The translations under genes and the position numbers were made by a program. Source: Orlajensenia leifsoniae (GTDB lineage: Bacteria; Actinomycetota; Actinomycetes; Actinomycetales; Microbacteriaceae). From it: 64,000 bases of DNA. Positions 25,465 through 33,543 of the stretch are shown one piece after another. The notes under the pieces were generated by a model. That model saw nothing but the letters and a program-made list of their open reading frames with translations. It had not been told where the DNA came from and did no database searches. Each line of letters begins with the position of its first letter. The stretch's first letter is position 1. The stretch is from contig NZ_SPQZ01000002.1 of the NCBI RefSeq assembly GCF_004570845.1, forward strand, positions 434,001 to 498,000, in the 5' to 3' direction.

Positions 25465-26772
25465 TCAGGAACCGGCCTGCTCGCGCGGATCGGCGGCCTC
25501 GCGATTGGTTCGCGTCCGCTTCCACAGCAGGTCGACGAGGACGGCGAGTGCGATGATCACCACGAGCGCGATCGCTGTCGCCGGCTCATTCACCAGCGTC
25601 GTCGTGCAGAAGACGATCAATGTGCCCAGCGTCGCGATCAGTCCGATGGCGAGCACGATGACGCTGGCACCCGTCTCCCGGTAGAGACGGAAGTGTCCGA
25701 CGGAGACTGTCGAGAAGACGAGCAACGCGACGGCACTTCCGATCGAGGCGATGCTCGTCAGGTCGAAACCGACGACGAGGATGCTGGCGAAGGCCGCCAT
25801 GACCAGGAGACCGACAGGGAACCGTCCGACCGAGCGACCGAACACGGGCGGGAACTGCCCGATCGAGGCGAGGTGGCGCGTCATCCCGATGGAGGGATAG
25901 AGGCCGGCGTTCACGGCACCGGTCGTCGACAGCAACGCCGTGATCACCATGAGCACGTAACCTGCCTGTCCCAGTGTCGGCTTGGCGGCTTCAGCGATCG
26001 CCGTGGCACCGTACTCGACCACCTGGTCGGCGGTGAGGGTGCCGAAGACGCCCAGCGCCACGGCCACGTACACGGTGGTGGCGATGGCCAATGCGAAGTA
26101 GATGGCTCGAGGAAGCTGGCGGGATGGGTTCGGCAGATCCTTGGCAGTGAAGGTGATGACGCCGAAGCCGAGGAAAGCGAAGAACGTGAGCGCGACGCTG
26201 GCGATGATCTCCCGCACTCCGGGGTAGTCGCTCGGGGCGAGCAGGGCCGGATCGAGGTTCACGATCGTCACAGCGGCGAAGACGACGAGGATCGCCAGTA
26301 CCAGCGTGACCAGGAGGGACTGCACCCTGGCCACCGCGGTCGAGCCGACGGCATTCAGGCAGCCCATGACCACGATCAGCAGGACGCCCAGCGCCTTCGC
26401 CCAGCCTGCGTCTCCGCCGGCGACCACCGAGCTGGCGTACCCGCCGAACGACGATGCGATCATGGCGACGACGATCGATCCGGCCGTGAAGAACAGCCAG
26501 GCGCCGATGCCGGCGATGTGACCCTCGCCGAACCCTTTCGAGAGGTACGTCAGCAGGCCGCCGCCGGAGGGGTACCTCGCGCCGAGCTTCGCGAACGAGT
26601 AACCCTGCAGGCCGGCGATGGCGCCGGCGATGAGGAACGACAGCCAGACGGCTGAGCCGGCGACGGCGCCGGCTGCACCGAGCAGGGCGAAGATTCCGGC
26701 GCCGACCATCGAGCCGACCCCGATGAATGTCGCCTGCAGCACGGTCATGCGCTTCTGCGTTCCAGCCGCCAT
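25465..26772 (-). CDS. APC family amino acid permease
   Basis: 435 residues, about 12 helices. The first carries the substrate loop GSMVGAGIFALLG, and FFAFLGFGVITFTAKDLPNP lies in the middle. Proton-coupled amino acid uptake or exchange is likely; the substrate cannot be read from sequence. Start ATG 26772 with GAGGGGACG upstream; longer open frame beyond is ignored. Divergent from the Dcu-type carrier across 177 bases. Confidence 0.85.
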   Translation of the reverse strand: MAAGTQKRMTVLQATFIGVGSMVGAGIFALLGAAGAVAGSAVWLSFLIAGAIAGLQGYSFAKLGARYPSGGGLLTYLSKGFGEGHIAGIGAWLFFTAGSIVVAMIASSFGGYASSVVAGGDAGWAKALGVLLIVVMGCLNAVGSTAVARVQSLLVTLVLAILVVFAAVTIVNLDPALLAPSDYPGVREIIASVALTFFAFLGFGVITFTAKDLPNPSRQLPRAIYFALAIATTVYVAVALGVFGTLTADQVVEYGATAIAEAAKPTLGQAGYVLMVITALLSTTGAVNAGLYPSIGMTRHLASIGQFPPVFGRSVGRFPVGLLVMAAFASILVVGFDLTSIASIGSAVALLVFSTVSVGHFRLYRETGASVIVLAIGLIATLGTLIVFCTTTLVNEPATAIALVVIIALAVLVDLLWKRTRTNREAADPREQAGS

Positions 26773-26949
26773 GGCGCGTCCCCTCGTCGTGGCCCATGAT
26801 GCTCCTGGCGGCGTGTGCCCGGCAAGCGGCGGTCGAAAACCCGTCCTGTCCGGCTCTTCCCTTCGACTACTCGGTGGGTGCATTCTTATCCCAGCGTGCG
26901 CAGTGTTGCTCCACGCAGGTGCTGGTTCCGTCGAAGCAGGGGGACTGTC

Positions 26950-28401
26950 ATGGAAACCGTATCGATCATTCTCCAGGCAGTCGTCGTCGTGGGCGCGATC
27001 GCCATGGGCGTTCGCACCGGGGGCCTGGGTCTCGGGCTCTGGGGTGTCGTCGGCACCGTGATCCTGGTGTTCGGATTCCACCTTCCGCCCGGGTCCATAC
27101 CGGTCGACGCGTTCTTCATCATCATCGCCGTGATCACGGCGTCCTCGGCGATGCAGGCGGCGGGCGGCATCGACTACCTCGTCGCGATCGCGTCGAAGAT
27201 CATCCAGCGCAACCCGAAGCGGCTCACCTACGTTGCCCCGCTCGTCGCGTTCGTCTTCACGGTGCTCTCGGGCACCTCGAACATCTTCCTCGCACTCATC
27301 CCGGTCATCTACGAGACGTCGTACCGGAACGGGCAGCGCCCCGAGCGAGCGCTTGCGGCGTCGACCGTCACCTCGGGGCTGGGCATCACGGCCAGCCCGG
27401 TGTCGGCCGCCATGGCCGCATACATCGTCCTGATGGACGGCACCGGATACGGCCTTCCGCAGATCCTGCTCATCACGATTCCGGCGGCCATCGTCGCCTG
27501 CATCGTCACCTCGTTCGTGCAGCAGCGGATCGGCAAGGACCTGCTCGACGACCCGGTGTACCTCAAGCGGGTCGAGGCCGGGACCGTCGTGATGCCGGCG
27601 GCCCTGGCCGCGCGCTACGAGGCGAAGGTGGGCGCGGCGTCGAGCGGGACCGCGGCCACGAGCACGGCGGGGACGCCTGGCTCTCGCTCCGGCGCCGCGA
27701 AGACGGAGGACGCACCTCCCGCTCGGATCGAGCATCCTGTACCTCCGGGCGGCGCGATCTCCGCCTACATCTTCGTATCCGGCACGCTGCTGATCGTGCT
27801 GTTCGGCCTGTTCCCCGGCCTCCGACCGGCGTTCCCCGATGAGGAGGGCGAAGTCGTCGCGATAGGGATGACCACGATCATCGAGATGGTCATGTTCACC
27901 GTCGCCCTCGCGATCATCCTCGCCCGACGGGTCAAGCCGAGCCTGGTGGTGGAGCAGCCCCTGCTGAAGGCCGGTTTCGTGGCGGCGGTGGCGTTGTTCG
28001 GAATCGCGTGGATGGCCGACACGTTCATCTCCGCGAACGAGGAGACCATCATCGAACCGCTCGGCGCGATGATCGAGGCCAACCCTCTGCTGCTCGCTGT
28101 CGCCCTCTTCATCGTCTGCGGCCTCACGACGAGCCAGTCGGCGACGACGAACACCCTGATCCCGATCGCGCTGGCCGCTGGACTCGCCCCTGGCATCATC
28201 ACCGCGATGTGGCCGTCCCTGATCGGTGTCTGGCTGTTCCCGGCGAATGGCTCCCAGATCGCCTCGGTCGAGACGGACCTCACGGGATCGACCAAACTCA
28301 CCCAGGTGCCCGTCTGGCATTCGTTCACGATCCCGATGCTGGCGTCGTGGATCGCTGTCGTCGCGGCTGGTCTCCTGATCCAGCTCGTCGTACCCGCCTG
28401 A
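26950..28401 (+). CDS. DcuA/DcuB family C4-dicarboxylate carrier
   Basis: 483 residues, about 11-12 helices. Hallmarks: MQAAGGIDYLVAIASKIIQR, VFTVLSGTSNIFLALIPVIYE and GLGITASPVSAAMAAYIVL, as in anaerobic C4-dicarboxylate/aspartate antiporters. A hydrophilic Ala/Ser/Pro-rich loop of about 40 residues (about 225-265) is longer than in the enterobacterial proteins. Forms a transcription unit with the M20 peptidase 49 bases downstream; the gap holds a 7-bp GC hairpin at 28418-28435. Confidence 0.85.
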   Translation: METVSIILQAVVVVGAIAMGVRTGGLGLGLWGVVGTVILVFGFHLPPGSIPVDAFFIIIAVITASSAMQAAGGIDYLVAIASKIIQRNPKRLTYVAPLVAFVFTVLSGTSNIFLALIPVIYETSYRNGQRPERALAASTVTSGLGITASPVSAAMAAYIVLMDGTGYGLPQILLITIPAAIVACIVTSFVQQRIGKDLLDDPVYLKRVEAGTVVMPAALAARYEAKVGAASSGTAATSTAGTPGSRSGAAKTEDAPPARIEHPVPPGGAISAYIFVSGTLLIVLFGLFPGLRPAFPDEEGEVVAIGMTTIIEMVMFTVALAIILARRVKPSLVVEQPLLKAGFVAAVALFGIAWMADTFISANEETIIEPLGAMIEANPLLLAVALFIVCGLTTSQSATTNTLIPIALAAGLAPGIITAMWPSLIGVWLFPANGSQIASVETDLTGSTKLTQVPVWHSFTIPMLASWIAVVAAGLLIQLVVPA

Positions 28402-28450
28402 TCCGGATCGACCCAGTCCCGCCCGTCGGGGCGGGCGAGGAGGAGGAAAC

Positions 28451-29830
28451 ATGACCGACGAAACCACGGTCGACGCGGCATCGCTGATGCCGGAGGTGAT
28501 CAAGCGGCTCGAAGATCTCGTGCGCATCCCATCCGTCGCGTTCCCGGGATTCGACCCGGACCCGGTGCACCGCATGGGCGACGCCGTGGTCGAACTGTTC
28601 ACCTCGGCCGGCGCGGCCGATGCCAGGTTGCTCGCGGTCCCAGACGGGTACCCGTGCGTGTATGCGACCATCCCAGGTCCCGAAGGCTCCCCGACGGTGC
28701 TCCTGTACGCGCACTACGACGTGCAACCGGCGCCGGAGAGCCAAGGCTGGTCCAGTGAGCCCTTCGAACCGGTGACGAAGGACGATGGCCGCATCTACGG
28801 GCGGGGTGCCGCCGACGACAAATCAGGCCTCGTGATCCACTGGGCGACCCTGAAGCTGCTCGCCTCCTCCTGGCCGTGCACGATCAAGATCCTCGTCGAG
28901 GGTGAAGAGGAGACCATCTCCCACCTCGAGGGGTTCGTCGAATCGAATCCCGAGTTGTTCGACGCCGACGCCTTCGTGATCGCCGACATCGGACCGCAAC
29001 GCGTGGGCCGGCCCGGATTGACCACAGCGCTCCGCGGCGACGTCGCGTGCACGGTGACAGTGCGGACGTTGGCGAACCCGGTCCACTCCGGCATGTTCGG
29101 AGGTGCGGCCCCCGACGCCATGACGGCGATGGTGCGCATCCTCGACACCCTGCACGACGAGAACGGCGACACCGTCATCCCCGGTGTGGCCAGCGGAACG
29201 TGGGGCGGCGCCGACATGGACGAGGCCGTCTATCGCGACGGCTCGTCGATCCTTCCCGGCGTCGACTTCCTCGGCACGGGGTCGCTCTCCGACCGCATCT
29301 GGATGAAGCCGTCGGTGACGGTGCTGGGCATGGACCTGCCGAACACGGCCGAGGCGTCCAACGTCCTCCTCCCGGAGGTGACGGCGAAACTCTCCATGCG
29401 CGTGATTCCGGGCTCGGATGCCGAGGCTCAGCTCGAGGCATTGATGGGGCATCTGCGTGCCCAACGCCCGTGGAACTGCGAGGTGGTCGTCGAGCGGGTG
29501 AAGGTCGGCAACCCCTTCGAGGTCGAGGAGTCGCATCCGGCGATCGTCGCCGCGAAGGATGCTCTCGAGCAGGCCTACGGCGCCGACGTCGAGTCGATCG
29601 GCAGTGGCGCGTCCATCCCTCTCGTGGCCTCGCTCAAGAAGGTGTCACCGAACGCCGCGATCGTGCTGTGGGGTGTCGAGGATACGGAGAGGTCACGCAT
29701 TCACGCGTCGGATGAATCGGTCGATCCTGCGGAGATCGAGCGCATGATCGTCGCGCAGACACTGTTCGTCCGAGAGTTCGCGGCCTCGACCGGGCACACG
29801 GACGAGGTCCCATCCGACGGCGATCGGTGA
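28451..29830 (+). CDS. M20 family metallo-dipeptidase
   Basis: 459 residues. Zinc ligand motifs: LLYAHYDVQPAP (His-Asp), GRGAADDKSGLVIHW (bridging Asp) and LVEGEEETIS (Glu-Glu), with an inserted dimerisation domain at about 180-330. These enzymes release amino acids from dipeptides or N-acyl amino acids in the cytoplasm. GAGGAGGAGG ribosome site 4 bases before ATG. Paired with the dicarboxylate carrier, it suggests use of imported aspartyl-type substrates. Confidence 0.88.
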   Translation: MTDETTVDAASLMPEVIKRLEDLVRIPSVAFPGFDPDPVHRMGDAVVELFTSAGAADARLLAVPDGYPCVYATIPGPEGSPTVLLYAHYDVQPAPESQGWSSEPFEPVTKDDGRIYGRGAADDKSGLVIHWATLKLLASSWPCTIKILVEGEEETISHLEGFVESNPELFDADAFVIADIGPQRVGRPGLTTALRGDVACTVTVRTLANPVHSGMFGGAAPDAMTAMVRILDTLHDENGDTVIPGVASGTWGGADMDEAVYRDGSSILPGVDFLGTGSLSDRIWMKPSVTVLGMDLPNTAEASNVLLPEVTAKLSMRVIPGSDAEAQLEALMGHLRAQRPWNCEVVVERVKVGNPFEVEESHPAIVAAKDALEQAYGADVESIGSGASIPLVASLKKVSPNAAIVLWGVEDTERSRIHASDESVDPAEIERMIVAQTLFVREFAASTGHTDEVPSDGDR

Positions 29831-29861
29831 GACCGTCCAGCGGTAAGCAAGCCACATCCGT

Positions 29862-29877
29862 CCGGCGCTCTCGCCGG
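29862..29877 (+). terminator. Short GC hairpin after the M20 peptidase gene
   Basis: CCGGCG (29862-29867) and CGCCGG (29872-29877) with a 4-base CTCT loop; no U-run. Possible terminator or spacer hairpin. Confidence 0.35.
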
Positions 29878-29906
29878 TCGGTGATCGAAAGTGCAGAGTG
29901 AGAATC

Positions 29907-30314
29907 ATGACCGACGTCAAGACCACGAGTGGATGGGTGGGGTGGGTCGGTTTCGCCGCCATCATCCTGATCCTGAGCGGTGTGTTCAGCCTCATCCAGG
30001 GATTCGTCGCACTGATCGGATCCAATTACTACTACGCCGTCGAGAACGGGACACTGTTCCTGTTCGACCTGACCGGCTGGGGATGGTGGAACCTCATCAT
30101 CGGTGCGCTCCTCGTCCTGACCGGCCTCGCCCTGTTCACGGGCGCGACCTGGGCGCGGGTCGTGGCCATCATCGTCGCCGCCCTCAGCGCCATCGGGCAG
30201 CTGCTCCTCGTTCCGGCCCAGCCGTGGTGGGCACTCATCGTCATTGCGTTCGACGTGCTCGTCATCTACGCGGTCACCGCCCACGGACGTGAGCTCGCCA
30301 CGATCGACGACTGA
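29907..30314 (+). CDS. DUF7144 family four-helix membrane protein (copy 2)
   Basis: 135 residues from ATG 29907 (MTDVKTT); AGAATC precedes it without a clear ribosome site. Collinear with copy 1 at 5745, with shared GWVGW, FLFD..GWGWWN, GATWARV and LVPAQPWW blocks; by eye about two thirds of positions are identical. It sits directly before hdeD, which strengthens a stress-response link. Function unknown. Confidence 0.8.
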   Translation: MTDVKTTSGWVGWVGFAAIILILSGVFSLIQGFVALIGSNYYYAVENGTLFLFDLTGWGWWNLIIGALLVLTGLALFTGATWARVVAIIVAALSAIGQLLLVPAQPWWALIVIAFDVLVIYAVTAHGRELATIDD

Positions 30315-30321
30315 CAGGAAC

Positions 30322-30354
30322 GATCCCGGTGCTCTCCATGAGAGCACCGGGATC
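30322..30354 (+). terminator. Perfect 14-bp hairpin between DUF7144 and hdeD-like gene
   Basis: Arms 30322-30335 and 30341-30354 pair perfectly around a 5-base CCATG loop. No U-run follows, and the next gene's ribosome site begins 12 bases later, so it may be a processing or attenuation hairpin rather than a full terminator. Confidence 0.5.
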
Positions 30355-30378
30355 ACCGATCACTTCAGGAGGTATCAG

Positions 30379-30984
30379 ATGTCCAGTGAATCCGGTTCGG
30401 CGCTGAGCGCGTTCTCGCTCGACTCGGCAGAACTCACGGCATCAGCTGTCACCACCATCCGCATCGCGCTCGGCGTGGGCGGGGCGATCGCCCTCATCAT
30501 CGGCCTGCTGATCACATTCCAACCGCAGGCGGCGGCCACGACGATTGCCGTCCTCCTCGGCATCTACTTCGTCGTCGCCGGCCTCGTCTACGTGGCCGTC
30601 GGTATATTCGCCCGTGGCATCGCGGGTGGAGCGAGGGCGCTCGACATCATCCTCGGCGTGCTGTTCCTGATCGGGGCCTGGCTGGCATTCGCGAACCTGT
30701 CGGGCACTGTGGCGTTCCTCGCCGTCCTCCTGGGCATCGTGATCGGCATCCTGTGGATCGTCGAGGGGATAGCGACGCTCGCCCAGCTCGGCGACGCACC
30801 ATCGAGGGGATGGGCGATCTTCATCGCGATCGTGAGCATCATCGCCGGTGCCGCTCTGTTGTTCGCGCCGGTCTGGGGCGCCCAACTGCTGTTCCTGGTG
30901 ACGGGGATCGCGTTGATCGTGCTCGGAGTGATGCAGGTCATCCGCGCGTTCACGTTCGGGCGTGGAGTCACCCCGGCGCCCTGA
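30379..30984 (+). CDS. HdeD-like (DUF308) membrane protein
   Basis: 201 residues with three pairs of hydrophobic helices, as in DUF308/HdeD acid-resistance proteins: GVGGAIALIIGLLI, LGIYFVVAGLVYVAVG, LGVLFLIGAWLAF, WIVEGI. Near-ideal AGGAGGT ribosome site 6 bases before ATG 30379. HdeD of E. coli helps at high cell density in acid; the role here is inferred by family. Confidence 0.85.
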   Translation: MSSESGSALSAFSLDSAELTASAVTTIRIALGVGGAIALIIGLLITFQPQAAATTIAVLLGIYFVVAGLVYVAVGIFARGIAGGARALDIILGVLFLIGAWLAFANLSGTVAFLAVLLGIVIGILWIVEGIATLAQLGDAPSRGWAIFIAIVSIIAGAALLFAPVWGAQLLFLVTGIALIVLGVMQVIRAFTFGRGVTPAP

Positions 30985-30985
30985 C

Positions 30986-32503
30986 TCAGCGCACCGGCCA
31001 CGCACCCGAGGTGGTGAACTCCGGGTCCTTCGTGCGACGCATGTAGCTCTGGAAGCTCTCGGCCTGAGCCTGGCACCAGTCGACCTGGCGCGCGTGGAGC
31101 TCCTCGGCCGTGATGGTCAGAGCGTGCGGGTAGCGGCGGGCGATGGCCTGCGCGACGTGGCCGGCGGCGATGGCATCGGCTCCGGCGTCGTGTGCATTGT
31201 CGAGCACGACCCCGTAGTGCTCGGCGGCGGCGGTGAGCGTGCGCTTGCCCTTGCGGTAGGTGTCGACGGCCTTGTCGATGACGAGAGGATCGACGACGGG
31301 GCCGGGGGAGACGAGCGGGGGGATACCGTAGCGCCGCGCCTCACGGTCGAGTACGGACAGGTCGTAGGCGGCGTTGTAGGCGACGAGCGGGATGCCGCCG
31401 GCGAGCTGGGAGCGGATGGCCGCGACGATCTCGGCGATGGCCTCGGAGGCGACTCGGCCGTAGATGCGGGCGTGCTCGGTCGTGATGCCGTGGATCTCGG
31501 CGGCGCCGTCGGGGATGACGATGCCGGGATCGACGAGCCAGTCGGTGCGATCGACCACCACGCCATCGGCGTCGAGCACGGCGAGCGTCGCCGTGACGAT
31601 GCGCGTCGTCTCGACGTCGATGCCGGTGGTCTCGAGGTCGAAGACGGCCAGCGTGGAGGCCCAGGTCGCGGTGGTTGTGGTGGTCACAGGGTCAGAGTAT
31701 GCAGGGCCGCCGACATCGCCTGTGAGCCACTCCGCGAAGGTCTCGGTTCCGCTTGTGAGCTCGGGGGCGAGGTTGAGGCCGGTGCTGAAGAAGCCGAGGA
31801 TCGCCCCGGCCGCCGGGAGCGCGATGATCGGCCCCCGCCCGCCGTGGGCCGAGCGCCGCAGCGAGGCGATGACGCGCGACGAGAGCACCTCGGGACCCGC
31901 GATGGTGTGCAGGCGTTCGCGGCCGGACGGCACCAGGGCCTCGTCGACCAGCCGGGCCGCGACGTCGCGCACGGCGATGGGTTGGAAGGTGGTTCCCCGC
32001 AGCTCGGTGGTCCAGCCGAACGGCGCCAGCCCGAAGAGCCGATCGACGAAGTCGTGGAACTGGGTCGCGCGCACGATCGAGACGTCGAGCCGGGAGTCGC
32101 GGTACGCATGCTCCTGGGCCGTCTTCGCCGTGTAGTAGCCGGAGACACCCCGGTCGACGCCGATGATCGAGAGCAGGACGAGGCGACGGACACGGGCGAC
32201 GCGCGCGGCGGCAGCGACAACGCGCGGTCCTCTCACCAGCGTCTCCTGCGCTCGGCCGATGACACCGTCCGTCGCGTCGATGATCGCGTCGGCTCCGGTG
32301 AGTGCCTCGATCAGCCCGACTCCCGAGACGATGTCGGCCGTCGCATATTCCGCGCCGGGAATAGAGGCATCCATCGCCACCGATGACCGGCTCACGCCGC
32401 GAACGCGCACGCCCCTCGCGAGGGCCTCCACGACGACGGCGCGCCCGGCGCGACCTGTTCCGCCGAGCACGACGATGAGCGGAATGTGCGGCTCGGTCCT
32501 CAT
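30986..32503 (-). CDS. Fused NAD(P)-binding SDR-like protein and DEDDh 3'-5' exonuclease
   Basis: 505 residues in one uninterrupted frame. Residues 1-265 are an atypical SDR/NmrA-like protein: VVLGGTGRAGRAVV, VRRLVLLSIIGVDR, YYTAKTAQE. Residues 273-505 are a complete DnaQ-type exonuclease: AVFDLETTG (D289, E291), YNAAYDLSVLD and HDAGADAIAAGHV. GTG at 31687 starts the exonuclease part and has TACTCT 6 bases upstream, so a separate 233-residue exonuclease can also be made. Upstream TAGACT precedes ATG 32503. In relatives the two proteins are usually separate, so the missing SDR stop codon is the oddity. Confidence 0.8.
   Translation of the reverse strand: MRTEPHIPLIVVLGGTGRAGRAVVVEALARGVRVRGVSRSSVAMDASIPGAEYATADIVSGVGLIEALTGADAIIDATDGVIGRAQETLVRGPRVVAAAARVARVRRLVLLSIIGVDRGVSGYYTAKTAQEHAYRDSRLDVSIVRATQFHDFVDRLFGLAPFGWTTELRGTTFQPIAVRDVAARLVDEALVPSGRERLHTIAGPEVLSSRVIASLRRSAHGGRGPIIALPAAGAILGFFSTGLNLAPELTSGTETFAEWLTGDVGGPAYSDPVTTTTTATWASTLAVFDLETTGIDVETTRIVTATLAVLDADGVVVDRTDWLVDPGIVIPDGAAEIHGITTEHARIYGRVASEAIAEIVAAIRSQLAGGIPLVAYNAAYDLSVLDREARRYGIPPLVSPGPVVDPLVIDKAVDTYRKGKRTLTAAAEHYGVVLDNAHDAGADAIAAGHVAQAIARRYPHALTITAEELHARQVDWCQAQAESFQSYMRRTKDPEFTTSGAWPVR
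31694..31699 (-). promoter_or_regulatory. Internal -10 TACTCT for the exonuclease part
   Basis: Hexamer, spacer GACCCT, GTG 31687. Lies inside the codons joining the SDR and exonuclease domains; would give a leaderless exonuclease mRNA. Confidence 0.5.
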
Positions 32504-32509
32504 GAGCAG

Positions 32510-32515
32510 AGTCTA
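32510..32515 (-). promoter_or_regulatory. -10 TAGACT of the SDR-exonuclease frame
   Basis: Hexamer, spacer CTGCTC, ATG 32503. Leaderless-type. Confidence 0.6.
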
Positions 32516-32561
32516 GGTCGGCGCGCTCAGCGCACATCCAGCCCGCTGCGAGGACGCGGCC

Positions 32562-32567
32562 TAAACT
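32562..32567 (+). promoter_or_regulatory. -10 TAAACT of the alpha/beta hydrolase gene
   Basis: Hexamer, 7-base spacer (GGGGGAG), ATG 32575. The spacer itself is purine-rich, so it could also act as a ribosome site in longer messages. Confidence 0.55.
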
Positions 32568-32574
32568 GGGGGAG

Positions 32575-33543
32575 ATGTCAGTCTCCTCGCCCTACGCCGC
32601 GCAGCTCGAGCGCATCCCCGTCGTCGAACGCACGCTTCAGGTGCTCGGATCCGAGACGCGCTACTGGGAGTACGGCGACGCAGCAAGCGACGAGACCATC
32701 GTCCTGGTGCACGGCTTCCGCGGTGATCACCACGGGCTCGAACCTGTCGTCGCGCAGCTACCGGGCCGCCACATCATCACTCCCGACCTCCCGGGATTCG
32801 GCGCGTCGGCGCCCCTGCGGAGCGCGCACGACATCGACGGCTACGCGGCCTGGCTCACAGCGTTCATCGCCGGGCTCGGGCTCTCCGGCCGCGTCGTGCT
32901 TCTCGGACACTCCTTCGGCTCGATCATCTCCTCGGCCGCCCTCGCCGCCGGACTCGTCGTCGACGACGTGATTCTGGTCAACCCGATCGCCGCGCCGGCC
33001 CTGCGCGGCCCGCGTGGCGTGATGACGCGGCTCGCGGTGTTCTACTACCAGGCGTCGGCCGCCCTCCCCGAGAAGGTGGGCTTCGCCCTGCTCCGCAACC
33101 GGGCCATCGTGCGCATCATGAGCGTGACCATGGTGAAGACCCACGATGCCGAGCTGCGACGCTTCGTGCACGACCAGCACGACCAGTACTTCTCCGCGTT
33201 CAGCGATCGCGATGTCGTGCTCGAGGCGTTCCGCGCCTCGGTCAGCCACGACGTGAGCGAATACGCTGCCGCCATCCCGACGCGCACCCTGCTGATCGCC
33301 GCCGACAAGGACGACATCACCTCGGTCTCGGCCCAACACGACGTGCAGAAGCTGTTCCCGGATGCCGCCCTCCACGTCATCCCCGACGTCGGCCACCTGA
33401 TCCACTACGAGACGCCCCGCGAAGCCGCCCAGCAGATCGCGGCGTTCCTCGCCGTGCCCGCCGACGCAGCCGGCACCTCCGACCCGGCCGGCACCTCCGA
33501 CCCGGCCGGCACCTCCGACCCGGCGACTCCGGCGGCATCGTGA
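32575..33543 (+). CDS. Alpha/beta hydrolase with repetitive C-terminus
   Basis: 322 residues. Oxyanion loop VLVHGFRGDHHG, nucleophile elbow LLGHSFGS (Ser113), acid in AADKDD and catalytic His in PDVGHLIHYE. The last 25 residues are three AGTSDP repeats from an 18-bp tandem repeat and look disordered. Its TGA overlaps the GTG of the glycosyltransferase gene (GTGA), so the two are coupled. Substrate unknown. Confidence 0.85.
   Translation: MSVSSPYAAQLERIPVVERTLQVLGSETRYWEYGDAASDETIVLVHGFRGDHHGLEPVVAQLPGRHIITPDLPGFGASAPLRSAHDIDGYAAWLTAFIAGLGLSGRVVLLGHSFGSIISSAALAAGLVVDDVILVNPIAAPALRGPRGVMTRLAVFYYQASAALPEKVGFALLRNRAIVRIMSVTMVKTHDAELRRFVHDQHDQYFSAFSDRDVVLEAFRASVSHDVSEYAAAIPTRTLLIAADKDDITSVSAQHDVQKLFPDAALHVIPDVGHLIHYETPREAAQQIAAFLAVPADAAGTSDPAGTSDPAGTSDPATPAAS
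33469..33522 (+). repeat. Three identical 18-bp tandem repeats
   Basis: Units 33469-33486, 33487-33504, 33505-33522, each encoding AGTSDP in the hydrolase C-terminus, ending 18 bases before the next gene's start. In-frame repeat number could vary between strains. Confidence 0.9.

Noticed and set aside
25465-28671. 1068-codon frame that would extend the APC permease far upstream
   Set aside because: The extension is antisense to the Dcu-type carrier, is Asp/Arg-rich without motifs, and the permease has a well-placed ATG at 26772 with a ribosome site.
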